64,000 nucleotides of DNA, taken from NCBI RefSeq assembly GCF_024398035.1, contig NZ_CP073748.1:1649520-1713519 (forward strand). Direction: 5' to 3'. The notes beneath the pieces were generated by a model. That model saw only the letters and a program-made list of their open reading frames with translations, was not told the origin of the DNA and made no database searches. Positions 62,861 through 64,000 of the stretch are shown here, piece by piece. This DNA comes from Kordiimonas sp. SCSIO 12603 (GTDB taxonomy: Bacteria; Pseudomonadota; Alphaproteobacteria; Sphingomonadales; Kordiimonadaceae). Within the stretch, counting starts at the first letter, position 1; every line of letters begins with the position of its first letter. The translations under genes and the position numbers were made by a program.

Positions 62861-64000
62861 ATTGGTTTGCACCGTAAACAGATTTGACTTCGAGGAATTC
62901 TTCAAGGCCGTGCTTGCCCCATTCTCGGCCATTACCGGACATCCTAAAACCACCAAACGGGGCCGCGCTATCAAGCCCAGCGCCGTTCAGATGGACCATG
63001 CCCGTGCGGAGTTCAGAAGCTATCTCAGCAGCTTCCTTCGTTGTTCCTGCCCACACAGCACCAGAAAGTCCGTATTCGCTATCGTTGGCAATTTTGATGG
63101 CTTCTTCAATGCTTTCGTATGCCATCAGTGTGGCTACTGGACCAAAAATTTCTTCCCTTGCAATTGTCATATCTGGGGTTACACCACCAAATACAGTTGC
63201 TGGGATGAAATAGCCGTTTTCAGGTGTGAAAGCGGATTGGCAACCTCCAGCTAATAAAGTTGCGCCTTCTTCGATACCGATCTGAATAAGATCTCTGACC
63301 TTTCGGTATTGAGCGTTATTGGCCATTGGGCCGAGGTCCGAGGTATCAGATGCACTACAGGTCATCTCACTAGCGGTTTCTGCGGCAATCTTTGCGGCTG
63401 TCTTATAATCAACTTTGTGAACAAGAATGCGCGCTCTCGCATTACAGGATTGGCCGCTGTTAAGCATCAAGTCTTTAATCGTTGAAGCAACGGCTTCTTC
63501 AATAGGAGCAGAAGGGCATATGATCGCTGCTGATTTGCCGCCGAGTTCAAGCGATACTCGCTTAATTGTTGGTGCAGCCGCTTCACTGATAGCGATACCT
63601 GCGCGGGTAGAACCTGTGAAGGAAACCATATCTACATCTTTGTGCGCTGTGAGCGGTGCTCCAACACCTATGCCGTCACCGTGCACCAAGTTAAACACCC
63701 CTTCAGGTAAGCCAACTACATCGATGATTTCAGCGAGAATGATAGCGTCAAGCGGGGCAAGTTCTGAAGGCTTCAGTACCATTGTGCATCCAGCCGCGAT
63801 CGCTGGTGCAACCTTGGTGGCAATCTGGTTCATAGGCCAGTTCCAGGGGGTGATCATACCCACAACACCGATAGGTTCATGCCGCACTGTTGTTGTGCCA
63901 AGCTTTTCGCTGAAGGAATAGCTCTCAAGTTCTTTTAATATTTGCTCAAAATGCTGAGGTCCACTTGGCGCCTGAGCACCACGTGCGAGCGCCATTGGTG
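62859..64000 (-). CDS. Aldehyde dehydrogenase (5' end cut by window)
   Basis: The frame runs past the right edge; 380 residues are visible. They include VGMITPWNWPMNQIATKVAP, SFTGSTRAGIAISEAAAPTI, LELGGKSAAII, the catalytic cysteine in NSGQSCNARARILV, EIFGPVATLM, and PFGGFRMSGNGREWGKHGLE. This is a generic NAD(P) aldehyde dehydrogenase. The N-terminal coenzyme-binding part is partly missing, and the substrate cannot be told. Confidence 0.9.
   Translation of the reverse strand, partial: PMALARGAQAPSGPQHFEQILKELESYSFSEKLGTTTVRHEPIGVVGMITPWNWPMNQIATKVAPAIAAGCTMVLKPSELAPLDAIILAEIIDVVGLPEGVFNLVHGDGIGVGAPLTAHKDVDMVSFTGSTRAGIAISEAAAPTIKRVSLELGGKSAAIICPSAPIEEAVASTIKDLMLNSGQSCNARARILVHKVDYKTAAKIAAETASEMTCSASDTSDLGPMANNAQYRKVRDLIQIGIEEGATLLAGGCQSAFTPENGYFIPATVFGGVTPDMTIAREEIFGPVATLMAYESIEEAIKIANDSEYGLSGAVWAGTTKEAAEIASELRTGMVHLNGAGLDSAAPFGGFRMSGNGREWGKHGLEEFLEVKSVYGANQ

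Overview
The window is a 64 kb stretch of a marine-type alphaproteobacterial chromosome of moderate GC. Evidence is the carA / yqeY / dnaG / rpoD order, many TonB receptors, an SSS symporter, a flagellin gene and an exosortase locus. A Kordiimonas-like genus is my best guess, but it rests on gene content and protein style only. I saw no rRNA, tRNA, CRISPR array, insertion sequence or phage.

Layout. (1) 1-6.6 kb is housekeeping: carA (cut by the window edge), a GatB/YqeY protein, a small unnamed ORF divergent from a LysR regulator, dnaG and rpoD. (2) 6.6-10.4 kb holds a two-domain retropepsin-like protease that seems to need a CTG start, an orphan flagellin, an amidohydrolase and a PspB-like small membrane protein. 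(3) 10.4-15.1 kb is an iron-acquisition unit (DUF3325, DUF3649, PepSY, TonB receptor) with two Fur-box-like sites. (4) 15.2-20.5 kb is a signalling island: H-NOX, PAS histidine kinase, HDOD response regulator, degenerate HD-GYP response regulator, and a LuxR-type response regulator. (5) 20.6-32.9 kb is a long minus-strand exopolysaccharide operon: pyruvyl transferase, flippase, FrhB-like protein, ligase/polymerase, four or more glycosyltransferases, Wzz, a receiver protein and a REC-HPt protein. (6) 33.2-39.1 kb is a divergent plus-strand operon: a sugar transferase fused to a Wza-like export lipoprotein, a PEP-CTERM-like substrate, an exosortase fused to EpsI, and a TPR protein. (7) 39.1-43.4 kb carries a second H-NOX, a hybrid histidine kinase and a PrsR-like sigma-54 activator. 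(8) 43.6-58.7 kb is a catabolic locus: SSS symporter, two GH63-type hydrolases, glycerate 2-kinase, LacI and ROK regulators, TonB receptor, SDR, mannonate dehydratase, PfkB kinase and SMP-30 lactonase. (9) 58.8-64 kb holds gabD-gabT, an MFS carrier and a partial aldehyde dehydrogenase.

Two systems stand out. First, parts 6 and 7 fit together as one circuit: a predicted nitric-oxide sensor (H-NOX) next to a hybrid kinase and a sigma-54 activator, with near-consensus sigma-54 promoters in front of both the exosortase/export operon and the sensor operon itself, and a shared 15-base element about 100 bp upstream of each. Second, part 8 contains every step needed to import a mannosyl-glycerate such as the red-algal solute digeneaside, split it, phosphorylate the glycerate, and oxidise mannose through mannonate to KDPG. 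Both are inferences from gene content and visible motifs, not from experiments.
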